NCBI RefSeq assembly: GCF_013307435.2
Contig: NZ_CP102845.1
Location: forward strand, 930,001 to 994,000
DNA from: Microvirga terrae
Lineage (GTDB): Bacteria; Pseudomonadota; Alphaproteobacteria; Rhizobiales; Beijerinckiaceae
Reading direction: 5' to 3'
Length of the DNA: 64,000 nt
Positions 52,667 to 61,722 of the stretch are shown here, piece by piece. The notes beneath the pieces were generated by a model that was given only the letters and a program-made list of their open reading frames with translations, was not told the origin of the DNA and did not search any database. The position numbers and the translations under genes were made by a program. Each line of letters opens with the position of its first letter. Position 1 is the stretch's first letter.

Positions 52667-55375
52667 ATGGCCAATCGCGATCCGGACTCGAACACCTATA
52701 CCCTCCTTCCGGGAGAGCTGAATTTCGCTCTGGCGCCGCAGGACGGCGACGCCGACGTGATCGGCAACGGCCTCGACAACATCCTGACCGGCAACGACGG
52801 CAAAAACCTCCTGGTCGGCCTCGCCGGCGACGACACGCTCGACGGCGGCACCGGCGCCGATACCTTGCGGGGCGGCCTCGGCGACGATGTCTACCGTCTC
52901 GCAGGCGGCGACGACGCGATCGAAGGCGAGGATGCCGCGAATGGCGGCGGTGACGACACCATCCTGTCGGACTCAACGATCGACCTGGAAGACTATCCCG
53001 ACATCGAAAACCTGACCCTGGAGGGCGCGGCCGACCTCGACGGCTTCGGCAATGCCCTCGGCAACACCATCCTGGGCAATGACGGCAGCAATACCCTCGA
53101 CGGGCGCGACGGCGACGACAGCCTCGCCGGCGGCCTGGACGACGACCATCTGATCGGCGGCGACGGGAACGACACCCTCGACGGCGGCGACGGTGACGAC
53201 CAGCTCGATGGCGGCGCCGGCAACGACACCTATCTCGTCGACGGCAGCGAGTTTATCAACGAAGGTGCCGACGAAGGCAACGACACCGTGATCGTCACGG
53301 TCAATATGGACTATACGATCCTCGGAACCCAGATCGAGAACATCGTGCTGACGGCCGGAGGGTCGGCGAGCGGCAACGATCTCGACAATCATCTCCTCGG
53401 CAGCGACCTCGACGACAATCTCAGCGGCGGCAAGGGCAACGACACACTCGTCGGCGGACTGGGAGACGATGTTCTCACGGGTGGAGAAGGGAACGACACC
53501 TACTACGTCGACAGCGATCTCGATACCGTCATCGAGCAGGCCGGCGAGGGTAACGATACCGTTATCGTCACTGGCGACATCGACTACACGCTCGTTGGAA
53601 CGCAGATCGAGAACCTCGTCTTGACCCGGGGAGGATCCGCGACAGGCAACGATCTCGCCAACCGCCTGACCGGGGGCGACAACAGCAACGACGGTCTTGA
53701 TGGCGGGAAGGGGGACGACACGCTCGACGGCGGTGGCGGGGCCGATGGCCTGACCGGCGGGGAGGGCAATGACACCTATTATGTCGACATCGATCTCGAC
53801 TTCGTTTCGGAGCTGGCCAATCAGGGCTACGACAGGATCTACTCGCGGGCCAGCCTCAACTTGAGCATGCAGGGCGCCAACGTGGAGTATCTGGAACTCC
53901 TCGGCTCCGCCAATCTCAAAGCGACCGGAGACGGTCTCGCCAATGAGATCGTCGGCAACAGCGGCAGCAACAGCCTCTCCGGACTTGACGGCAACGACAC
54001 GCTGAAAGGCGGGCTCGGCAGCGACACCCTGGATGGCGGCGCGGGGGCTGACGATCTCAAGGGCGGCCAGGGCGACGACACCTACACCATCGATGACCAG
54101 GACAGCGTGCACGAGGAGGCGGGCGAAGGCCGGGACACGGTCCGGGTCGGCTTCGCGGTCTATAGGCTCACGGACAATGTCGAGGACATGACCTTCACCG
54201 GCGCGGGCAACTTCGCCGGCACCGGCAACGATCAGCACAACTTCATCCGGGGCGGCGCCGGCAACGACACGCTCGCGGGAGGAAACGGGGACGATTCCCT
54301 CCACGGCGGCGCCGGCGCGGACCGCATGGACGGCGGGGCCGGCAGCGATCTCTACTGGGTCGACAACAAGGCCGACGTGATCGTCGATTCCGGCGTGGGC
54401 TTCGACCGGGTTCTCGCATCGGCCGATTACACGCTCGGGGCCAACCTGGAATACCTCGCCTTCGAAGGCAGCGGCAATTTCTCCGGTACCGGCAACGAGC
54501 TCGACAACACCCTCTACGGCAATACCGGGGCCAACACCCTGGACGGCGGCGCGGGGCGCGACCAGATCGACGGCGGCGAAGGGGCGGACCGCCTGCTCGG
54601 CGGCGCCGGGGACGACACGATCAGCGACTGGAAGGGCGACGACGTGATCGACGGGGGCGCCGGCAAGGACGATCTGCGCGGCGGCGTCGGCAACGACACC
54701 TATCTGGTCGATGGGCTCGACCTGGTGACGGAACTCGCCGGCCAGGGCATCGATACGGTGACGGCATCGGAAAGCTTCGCGCTCGGCGCGTCCGCGGAAG
54801 TCGAAATCCTGATGGCGAAAGCCGGCACGAACGCCATCAACCTCACCGGGAGCGACACCGCCAATGCGGTCTCGGGCAACTACGGCGCCAACGCGCTGTC
54901 CGGCATGGGCGGGGACGATGTCCTGACCGGCCATCTCGGCAGCGACACCCTCTCGGGCGGCCTCGGCAGTGACCGCCTTGCCGGCGGGATCGGCAAGGAT
55001 GTCCTGCAGGGCGATGCGGGTGCGGACAGCTTCGTCTTCGACAGCCGCATCACGAAGGCGGATGCCGACAAGATCGTCGCGTACAATCCCGCCGATGACC
55101 GGATCTTGATCGAGAACGCCCTGGTGAAAGCCAACAAGGTCCTTTACAAGGCGGTCGGCAAGGGCACGGAGGCAAAGCCCGCCGCCCTGGCGAAGAAATT
55201 CTTCACGATCGGCTCGAAGGCAAAGGACAAGGATGACTTCTTCATTTTGAACACCAAGAAGTTCACCCTGTCCTACGATGCCGACGGCAGCGGCTCCAAG
55301 GCGGCTGTCGTGATCGCGACCTTCGACAAGAATGCGATGAAGAAATTCATCCACAAGGAGCTGTTCTTCATCTGA
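52667..55375 (+). CDS. RTX repeat protein, type I secretion substrate
   Basis: About 902 residues from ATG 52667 (AGAGG about ten bases upstream); ATG 52631 with GAGGCGG before it would add 12. Almost the whole protein is RTX nonapeptide blocks (GGxGxDxLx), separated by repeated beta-strand units of the kind DTYYVDSDLDTVIEQAGEGNDTV. This pattern occurs in many calcium-binding hemolysin-type proteins of alphaproteobacteria. No catalytic domain is visible. The C-terminal 100 residues (DADKIVAYNPADDRILIEN; SYDADGSGSKAAVVIATFD; KELFFI) match the terminal domain of the preceding RTX protein. It is third in the tandem set of large secreted RTX proteins. Confidence 0.9.
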   Translation: MANRDPDSNTYTLLPGELNFALAPQDGDADVIGNGLDNILTGNDGKNLLVGLAGDDTLDGGTGADTLRGGLGDDVYRLAGGDDAIEGEDAANGGGDDTILSDSTIDLEDYPDIENLTLEGAADLDGFGNALGNTILGNDGSNTLDGRDGDDSLAGGLDDDHLIGGDGNDTLDGGDGDDQLDGGAGNDTYLVDGSEFINEGADEGNDTVIVTVNMDYTILGTQIENIVLTAGGSASGNDLDNHLLGSDLDDNLSGGKGNDTLVGGLGDDVLTGGEGNDTYYVDSDLDTVIEQAGEGNDTVIVTGDIDYTLVGTQIENLVLTRGGSATGNDLANRLTGGDNSNDGLDGGKGDDTLDGGGGADGLTGGEGNDTYYVDIDLDFVSELANQGYDRIYSRASLNLSMQGANVEYLELLGSANLKATGDGLANEIVGNSGSNSLSGLDGNDTLKGGLGSDTLDGGAGADDLKGGQGDDTYTIDDQDSVHEEAGEGRDTVRVGFAVYRLTDNVEDMTFTGAGNFAGTGNDQHNFIRGGAGNDTLAGGNGDDSLHGGAGADRMDGGAGSDLYWVDNKADVIVDSGVGFDRVLASADYTLGANLEYLAFEGSGNFSGTGNELDNTLYGNTGANTLDGGAGRDQIDGGEGADRLLGGAGDDTISDWKGDDVIDGGAGKDDLRGGVGNDTYLVDGLDLVTELAGQGIDTVTASESFALGASAEVEILMAKAGTNAINLTGSDTANAVSGNYGANALSGMGGDDVLTGHLGSDTLSGGLGSDRLAGGIGKDVLQGDAGADSFVFDSRITKADADKIVAYNPADDRILIENALVKANKVLYKAVGKGTEAKPAALAKKFFTIGSKAKDKDDFFILNTKKFTLSYDADGSGSKAAVVIATFDKNAMKKFIHKELFFI

Positions 55376-55435
55376 GGAGCCTGTCTCGCGGAGCGGGAGT
55401 CGGAGAGTGGCGCTGGCGATCGGCGCGGACGTCCG

Positions 55436-56557
55436 TCAGAACCGGATCCGGCGTCCTGCGTCTGCCGATGCGCCCCCCGATGCAATCTCACGCATCGGCG
55501 GTGCTGTCGAATCGCGCTCGACGAGGCAACAGGCGAGCTCCGTGCGGCGGACGACCCGCTCGCCGTGCGTCGCGAGTTCGACCAGCATGTCGACGGCCGT
55601 TTCGCCCAGCTCGCGGGCGGGAATGTGCATGGTGGTCAGCCGCGGCGTGAGCAGGTCCGAGATCGGCAGATCGTCCATGCCCATGATCGACATCTCGTCC
55701 GGGCATGCTATCTGGCGGGCCGTGAGAGCCGAGAGGGCGCCGAGTGCAAGGCTGTCGGCGGCGCACAGGAGCGCCGTCACATCGAGGGCGCCTCTGTCGA
55801 GACGCTCGCCGATGGCCTGTTCGGCGCATTCGGGGGTCCAGTCCTCGACGTCGATCACGTTCTCGTCCGGGCACGGCAGGCCATGTTCGGCGAGAGCGTC
55901 GCGCCAGCCTTCCAGACGCCGCCGGATGGTGGTGCGGCCGGGGCGCATGACGAAGCCGATGCGCTGGTGACCCAGGCCGATCAGATAATCGCAGGCCATG
56001 CGCGAGGCGGAGCGATTGCAGGGGCTGACGCTGGAGATGCGCATGAGGGGATCGTCCCCGTTGATGAGAACCGCAGGCTTCCCGCTCTCCTGGATGCGCT
56101 CCATCACCTGCATGTCGTCGATCGTGAGCAGGAGAGCGCCCAGGATGCTCTGGCTGTCGAGCACATCCCGGAGCGGAGCGTGGTTCTCGTCGGAGTCCGG
56201 CAGAGGCACCAGGGAGATCTCGATCTCCTTCGCCGTCGCGGCCGCCTTCAATCCCTCGAGCACATGCCAGGTGAACTGCGTACGCCGGTAATCCGTCATG
56301 GCGGCCGTGCTGGCAAAGACCGCGATACGCGCGCCCTGTATTCTGTTGGGAAGCGGATATCGAGCCCTCCTGGCGGCGTCGAGGATCCGCTCGCGGATGT
56401 CGTCCCGAACGCCTTTCTGGCCGGTCAGGGCACGCGACACGGTGCTAATGGAGACGTTGCACGCAAGGGCGATGTCGCCCAGCCGGGTGCGGCCCGGAGT
56501 CTTCGAAGGCAAGGTTGGTTTCTTCGACATGAGAGCGATGCTGCAAAAAATTTTCAT
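55436..56557 (-). CDS. LacI-family transcriptional regulator
   Basis: 373 residues from ATG 56557, chosen because GGAG lies nine bases upstream; ATG 56530 (MSKKPTL) would give the more usual LacI N-terminus but lacks a good site. The HTH region is TRLGDIALACNVSISTVSRALTGQKGV, with hinge helix ILDAARRARYPLPNRIQ. The periplasmic-binding-type sensor domain follows (IAVFASTAAMTDYRRTQF, DYLIGLGHQRIGFV, LCAADSLALGALSAL, SIMGMDDLPISDLLTPRLTT). It should repress the divergent glycan ABC operon until its sugar ligand binds. Confidence 0.92.
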   Translation of the reverse strand: MKIFCSIALMSKKPTLPSKTPGRTRLGDIALACNVSISTVSRALTGQKGVRDDIRERILDAARRARYPLPNRIQGARIAVFASTAAMTDYRRTQFTWHVLEGLKAAATAKEIEISLVPLPDSDENHAPLRDVLDSQSILGALLLTIDDMQVMERIQESGKPAVLINGDDPLMRISSVSPCNRSASRMACDYLIGLGHQRIGFVMRPGRTTIRRRLEGWRDALAEHGLPCPDENVIDVEDWTPECAEQAIGERLDRGALDVTALLCAADSLALGALSALTARQIACPDEMSIMGMDDLPISDLLTPRLTTMHIPARELGETAVDMLVELATHGERVVRRTELACCLVERDSTAPPMREIASGGASADAGRRIRF

Positions 56558-56558
56558 G

Positions 56559-56566
56559 TTGCGCAA
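56559..56566. promoter_or_regulatory. Possible LacI operator core
   Basis: TTGCGCAA, an 8-bp palindrome with the central CG step common in LacI-family operators, immediately upstream of the LacI start. The 271-bp divergent region (56558-56828) must also serve the rightward operon. A single short site, so tentative. Confidence 0.35.
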
Positions 56567-56828
56567 TCTCCGGCGCTCATGAAAAATCCCACGAACGACA
56601 AGCCGATGCCTGGGAGGCAGTGCACATGAGGGACAGAATGCGTCCCAGCCGCGACGCCGCCACGTTCCATGAGGCTCATCGTGGCCGCTCGTTGGCTGGT
56701 GACATCCGCTCCAGCAGCCGGACAAGTCAGCCGGTCAGCCGAGCTGATCGGCTGCCCCGGAAACGGAGCCCGGGTCTCACGCTGCCGTGTCGGGCGCGCG
56801 TGGCGGGCAGACTGGGGTAAGGGCAGTC

Positions 56829-59375
56829 ATGGCAAGCGAGACGTATCTGACCCATCCTCTGACGACCGGCCGGACTGTCGGCCATTGGCAGCTCGGCGAC
56901 GTGCACGAGGAGCGGTACGACGTTCCGGACCGTACCATGAAAGGGAAGATGGACGCCTTCTTCTTCCTGACCAAGGACCGGAACTTCATCCCTCATCAAT
57001 ATGCCTGCCGGACGGATTTCATCGAAGCTTATCGCGGCAAGACCCCGCAGCCCGTCACGCACTTCGCGCCGACGCGGGTCTGGCTGCCGTTCGGCTCTCC
57101 CCGGGTCGACCTGTCGGGATTCTGGTTCAGGGCCACGCGGGTCGAATGCTGGGCCCGGACCACGATCGAGTCCCCACGTGATCAAACGGCGCGATTCAGC
57201 TTCGCCACCTGCGGCGGTGCCTTCCTTGAGGTCAATGGACGCCGTGTGGCGGAGCTTGCCCGGTACCAGCGCAATTTCGAGGAGCGCGTCGAGATCGACA
57301 TTGCCCTCAAGACAGGCCGGAACGAGCTGCGGGTCTGGTTCGCCGACCTCTGCGAGCGGGATGCCCGCTATTACTTCAGTCTCGAGCTGGTATCCGGCGA
57401 GGGTCTGTCGGTCGGATTGCCGATCGCCGTCGATGAGGCGCGCGCGGCCGCCGTGGAGAGCATGCTGGAGGGCATGCGCTTCGAGAGGCCGTCTTATGGA
57501 CGGGGCGAGGTCGCCATCGTGTTCGATCATGCCGCGACCTATCCGCTCGACGTGCGGGTCGCGGTGCGCGGCGACTTCATGTCCACGGAAGATACGCTCG
57601 CGTTCGACAAGGCGCTGCCGGCCGGCGCGGCTCGGATCGCTATCGCCGATACGAGCGAACTCCCGGCCGATTTCCGGCATTTCGACATCACCCTGCGCGA
57701 CGGCTCCTTTGCGGCAACGCGGGTGCTGGGCGTCGAGATCTGCCACCTCGACCGGCAGCCGCCCGCGTCTCCCGACATCGGGGTCAGGGCGCGGGCCGTG
57801 CTCGACCACGTGTCGGAGCGCGGGGAGCGCGATATGGTGGCCGTGCTGGCGCGCCTCGCGCTCGACCGGGGCGGGCCGGACACGGACCGCATCATCGAGT
57901 CCTGCCTGCCCATCGTCGGCGATTGCCACGATTGCGCGGACTTCCTGCTGGTGCCGCTCCTCTGGTCCCGCATGGCCTGGCCGGAGCGGATCGCTTCGGA
58001 CACGCGGGCCGGCATGGACGACGTGATCCTGCGCTTCCGCTACTGGATGGACGAGCCCGGCAACGACGTGATGTGGTACTTCAGTGAGAACCACGCGCTG
58101 CTGTTCCACACGGCTTGCCATCTCGCGGGCTCGCTGTTTCCGGATGCGACCTTCACACGGTCCGGGCGCAGGGGCCGCGAGCAGGCGGAGATCGGCCGGC
58201 AGAGGCTCGTCGAATGGCTGACCCATTTCGAGGCCTGCGAGATGGCCGAATGGAATTCGGCGCCGTACTTCCCCATCGACCTGAAGGGCCTGTGCGCGCT
58301 CTACGCCCTCTCGCCCGACGCCGGCATCCGGGAGCGGTCCGGCGCCGCCATCCGGCGCCTGCTCGAGATCATGGCCCTGTCGAGCCATCATGGCATGATG
58401 ACCGCCTCGCAGGGCCGCAGCTATGAGCACACGCTGCGCCCCGGGCGCACGCTCGAACTCTCGGGCATCTCCTATCTCGCCTTCGGGCAGGGTTCGCTCG
58501 GCCGCCGCTTCCATGCCGTGCCTCAGCTCGCCCTGTGCTTCGCCGAGCATGGCCTCACGATCGACCCGCGCCTGGCCGCATTCTCCGATCATCGGAGCGC
58601 CGGAGCGTATGAATGGCGCTACAAGCAGGGCGAGAACGGCATCGCGTCCCTCTATCACTTCAAGTCGAAGGATTACGCGCTGGGCAGCATCGCGGCCTAT
58701 CGCTGGGGCGAGTGGGGCTATCAGGAGACCGTTCTGCATCTTCGCCTCGGGGAAACTCCGGAAGCCCAGATCTGGATCAACCATCCCGGCGAGGTGATCC
58801 ACAGCGGTTACGGCCGCCCGTCCTATTGGGGCGGCTGCGGAACGGTGCCGCGCGTGCATCAGTTCCGCTCCCTGGCGCTCGTGGACTTCGCCGCGCATCC
58901 GGCCCAGCCGGACTTCACCCATGCCTGGCTGCCGGAAGCCGAGATGGATGAGGTGATCCACCTGGGCAACCGAATCCTGGTGCGCTCCGGTGAAGGGCTC
59001 TGCCTCATCGTCGCGAGTGGCCCCTTGGAACGGGTCGCGACGGGCCCGACGGCCGGATGCGAAGTGCGCCTTCCGGGATATGCGGGCCGCTGGATCGTGC
59101 GCCTGTCGGACATCGCGACCGAGGCTAGCCTGGCCGCCTTCGGCGAGCGCTTCGCAAACCTCTCCGCCGAGGAGCGCAGCGATGGCGTCATTCTGGTCCA
59201 GGATCCCGATTTCGGCCCTGTGGGGTGTCATCCCGACGGGGCGGTGAAGACGCCCAAGGAAACCATCGATCCGAAGACCTGGACCTTGTCCGGGACCCTG
59301 ACGGTTTTTCCGGAAGGAGCGCACGTGCCGCTGCCTTCCCAACAGACCAAACAAGAGCAACGCGAGATTGCCTGA
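56829..59375 (+). CDS. Unrecognised 848-aa protein, probable glycan-active enzyme
   Basis: 848 residues from ATG 56829 (AAGGG six bases upstream). No signal peptide, so cytoplasmic. Residues about 1-300 look beta-rich and carbohydrate-binding-like (FLEVNGRRVAEL, TGRNELRVWFADLCERD). Residues about 330-600 are helical and resemble an (alpha/alpha) toroid of glycoside hydrolases or polysaccharide lyases (WYFSENHALLFHTACHLAGS, CEMAEWNSAPYFPIDLKGL, LSSHHGMMTASQGRSYE). The Asn/His and Tyr clusters there are candidate catalytic residues. The C-terminal part is beta-rich. It is first in an operon with a full sugar importer and LacI regulator, so a role in breaking down the imported oligosaccharide is inferred. 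No family could be named. Confidence 0.75.
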   Translation: MASETYLTHPLTTGRTVGHWQLGDVHEERYDVPDRTMKGKMDAFFFLTKDRNFIPHQYACRTDFIEAYRGKTPQPVTHFAPTRVWLPFGSPRVDLSGFWFRATRVECWARTTIESPRDQTARFSFATCGGAFLEVNGRRVAELARYQRNFEERVEIDIALKTGRNELRVWFADLCERDARYYFSLELVSGEGLSVGLPIAVDEARAAAVESMLEGMRFERPSYGRGEVAIVFDHAATYPLDVRVAVRGDFMSTEDTLAFDKALPAGAARIAIADTSELPADFRHFDITLRDGSFAATRVLGVEICHLDRQPPASPDIGVRARAVLDHVSERGERDMVAVLARLALDRGGPDTDRIIESCLPIVGDCHDCADFLLVPLLWSRMAWPERIASDTRAGMDDVILRFRYWMDEPGNDVMWYFSENHALLFHTACHLAGSLFPDATFTRSGRRGREQAEIGRQRLVEWLTHFEACEMAEWNSAPYFPIDLKGLCALYALSPDAGIRERSGAAIRRLLEIMALSSHHGMMTASQGRSYEHTLRPGRTLELSGISYLAFGQGSLGRRFHAVPQLALCFAEHGLTIDPRLAAFSDHRSAGAYEWRYKQGENGIASLYHFKSKDYALGSIAAYRWGEWGYQETVLHLRLGETPEAQIWINHPGEVIHSGYGRPSYWGGCGTVPRVHQFRSLALVDFAAHPAQPDFTHAWLPEAEMDEVIHLGNRILVRSGEGLCLIVASGPLERVATGPTAGCEVRLPGYAGRWIVRLSDIATEASLAAFGERFANLSAEERSDGVILVQDPDFGPVGCHPDGAVKTPKETIDPKTWTLSGTLTVFPEGAHVPLPSQQTKQEQREIA

Positions 59376-59403
59376 ACCAAGAATTCATCATGGGAGGAAA
59401 GTG

Positions 59404-60675
59404 ATGAAACAACTGAAACACCTGGCCTTCGGTGCCCTCGCGCTCGCATTGAGCGCCTCCATCGCGCAAGCGGCCACCGAAGTGCGCATCATGTGGTACT
59501 CGGACGGCAACGAGGGCGAGGTCCTGCAGGACCTCGTCAAGCGCTTCGAATCCCAGAATCCCGATATCAAGGTCGTGGTCGACAACGTTGCGTTCGGCGT
59601 CATCAAGGATCAGCTGCCCGTTCAGCTCGAAGCCGGGCGCGGACCCGATATCGTGCGCGTGGTGGAGCTGAAGTCGCAGGCCAAGCACTGGCTCGATCTG
59701 CGCCCGCACCTAAAGGATGCCGCGACCTTCGAAAAGAACTTCAGCAACACCCTCGACTGGATGCGCGAGGACGGCAGCCAGGCGCTGCCCGGCTTCATGA
59801 CCCAGCTCACCATCACGGGCCCGCTCGTGAACACCACGCTGTTCGAGCAGGCGGGCGTGCCCGTTCCCGGTTCGAAGGCGACCTGGGACGAGTGGGCGGC
59901 GGCCGCCAAGAAGGTGGCCGACAGCCAGAAGATCCCGATCGCGCTGGCGTTCGACCGTTCGGGCCACCGCTTCATGGGACCGGCCATCTCCATGGGCGCG
60001 AAGGTGATCGGCCCTGACGGCAAGCCCGCCGTCGTGGACGAGGGCTTCAAGGCCATGGCCCAGCGCATCGCCGACTGGCACAAGAACGGCATCATGCCGC
60101 GCGAGATCTGGGGCGGCGTCGCCGGAACGACCTACAAGGGCGCCAATGAGGAGTTCGTGAACGGCCAGGTTGCGGTCTACTTCTCCGGCTCCTGGCAGGT
60201 CGCCCAGTTCTCCCAGAAGATCAAGGACGCGTTCGACTGGTCGGCGGCCCCCGAGCCCTGCGGGCCTGCCGCCTGCACGGGCATGCCGGGCGGCGCCGGC
60301 CTCGTGGCCGTGAAGTACACGCAGAACCCGAAGGAGGTGGCCCGGGTCGTCGAATATCTCGCGAGCGAGCCCGTGGTGCGCGAGTTCTCCGAACGCACCC
60401 TGTTCCTGCCGGCGCATCAGGGCGTCGCGGCCAAGGGCGTCGACTTCAAGTCGAGCGATCCGAACGTGAAGAAGTCGCTCGACATCTTCCTCAACGCGAC
60501 CCAGACCGCCGATCCGCTCGCCCTGAAGATGCAGAGTTATAAATGGTCGGGCACGATCTACGCGGCTGTCATCAGCCGTCTCGGTCAGGTGGTCGCCGGC
60601 GAGACGCAACTCTCCGACGCTTATGCCCGCATCGAGGACGACATCAAGCAGAAGGTTGCGGAAGCGTCGCGCTAG
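59404..60675 (+). CDS. Sugar ABC transporter substrate-binding protein
   Basis: 423 residues from ATG 59404, preceded by GGAGGAAAG. A signal peptide ends near residue 23 (SASIAQAA). The mature protein is a family 1 extracellular solute-binding protein (VRIMWYSDGNEGEVLQDLVKRFESQNPDIKVVV; MPGGAGLVAVKYTQNPKEVARVVEYL). It captures the sugar in the periplasm for the two permeases encoded downstream. It follows the unknown enzyme gene by 28 bp. The ligand is unknown; oligosaccharides are typical for this family. Confidence 0.93.
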   Translation: MKQLKHLAFGALALALSASIAQAATEVRIMWYSDGNEGEVLQDLVKRFESQNPDIKVVVDNVAFGVIKDQLPVQLEAGRGPDIVRVVELKSQAKHWLDLRPHLKDAATFEKNFSNTLDWMREDGSQALPGFMTQLTITGPLVNTTLFEQAGVPVPGSKATWDEWAAAAKKVADSQKIPIALAFDRSGHRFMGPAISMGAKVIGPDGKPAVVDEGFKAMAQRIADWHKNGIMPREIWGGVAGTTYKGANEEFVNGQVAVYFSGSWQVAQFSQKIKDAFDWSAAPEPCGPAACTGMPGGAGLVAVKYTQNPKEVARVVEYLASEPVVREFSERTLFLPAHQGVAAKGVDFKSSDPNVKKSLDIFLNATQTADPLALKMQSYKWSGTIYAAVISRLGQVVAGETQLSDAYARIEDDIKQKVAEASR

Positions 60676-60690
60676 CCGAGGGCACGCGCG

Positions 60691-61722
60691 ATGAGCATCA
60701 CCACCCAGGTGTCGGGAGGGCGGGCGGCCGGCCTGTCCTCCATGCTCGCCTTGCCCTTCCGCGTCCTGATGGGAGCCCTCAACGCTCCCATGAGTGCCGT
60801 TCAGCGTCGGTTCGGCATCGGCGGCATGGGGGCCGTTTTCCTGGCCCCGAACATGCTGATCTTCGGCGTCTTCGTGCTCATTCCCGTCGCCATCAACCTC
60901 GCCTATTCCCTGACCGGCGGAACCGCCATCTTCTTCGAAGGCCGCTACTTCGTCGGTCTCGACCAGTACAAGACGCTGCTCACCTGCGGGGACTATACCG
61001 TCCCGGCCACCTGCCTGCAGGATGCCTTCTGGCAGAGCCTGCACAACACGGCGCTTTTCGTCGTACTGCAGGTCACGCTGCTCGTGCTCGCCTCCCTGGC
61101 GACGGCGCTTGTCCTCAACCGCGAGATGCGCGCCCGGGGCTTCTGGCGCGGCGTCTTCTTCTTTCCCGTCCTGCTCTCGCCGGTGGTCGTCGGCCTGATC
61201 TGGAAATGGATCCTGCAGCGCGACGGGCTGCTCAATGCGCTTCTCCTGGACCTCGGCTTCGAGCGCACCCTCTGGCTGGCCGAGCGGAACTGGGCCATGT
61301 TCTGGGCCATCTTCGTGTCCGTCTGGGCCCATCTCGGCTTCTATGCGCTCATCCTGCTCGCCGGTCTCCAGGCCATTCCGCGCGATCTCTACGAGGCTGC
61401 CATGATGGACGGTACCGGCCGCATGCGCACCTTCCGGCGCATCACCCTGCCGCTCCTGTGGCCGAATCTCCTCGTCGTCATCATCCTGGCCCTCATCAAG
61501 GCCGTGCAGATCTTCGACGAGGCCTTCGTGCTCACCGGCGGCGGCCCGGGCACCAGCACCATGTTCATCACCCAGTACATCTATGAGACAGGCTTCGCCC
61601 ACGTGCTGCGCAATCTCGGGCTCGCATCGGCGGCCTCGATCCTCATGGGGATCGTCCTTGTCGCTCTCACGGCCCTGCAGCTCCTGGCGTCGAACAGGCG
61701 CGCCCGGAAGGAGGCCGCATGA
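60691..61722 (+). CDS. Sugar ABC transporter permease (MalF/UgpA type)
   Basis: A 343-residue inner-membrane permease. Six or more helices are visible (NMLIFGVFVLIPVAINLAY; LFVVLQVTLLVLASLATALVL; FFFPVLLSPVVVGLIWKWIL), with the EAA loop YEAAMMDGTGRMRTFRRITLPLL near residues 232-254. ATG 60691 lies 15 bp after the binding-protein stop. It pairs with the next permease, whose start overlaps its stop by 4 bp (ATGA). Confidence 0.94.
   Translation: MSITTQVSGGRAAGLSSMLALPFRVLMGALNAPMSAVQRRFGIGGMGAVFLAPNMLIFGVFVLIPVAINLAYSLTGGTAIFFEGRYFVGLDQYKTLLTCGDYTVPATCLQDAFWQSLHNTALFVVLQVTLLVLASLATALVLNREMRARGFWRGVFFFPVLLSPVVVGLIWKWILQRDGLLNALLLDLGFERTLWLAERNWAMFWAIFVSVWAHLGFYALILLAGLQAIPRDLYEAAMMDGTGRMRTFRRITLPLLWPNLLVVIILALIKAVQIFDEAFVLTGGGPGTSTMFITQYIYETGFAHVLRNLGLASAASILMGIVLVALTALQLLASNRRARKEAA

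Noticed and set aside
56727..59360. An 877-codon minus-strand frame
   Set aside because: Opposite the 848-aa gene, which has a ribosome-binding site and fits the operon; no motif on the antisense side.
59710..61602. A 630-codon minus-strand frame across the binding protein and permease
   Set aside because: Shadow of two canonical transporter genes; composition is low complexity (Glu/Gly/Asp/His).
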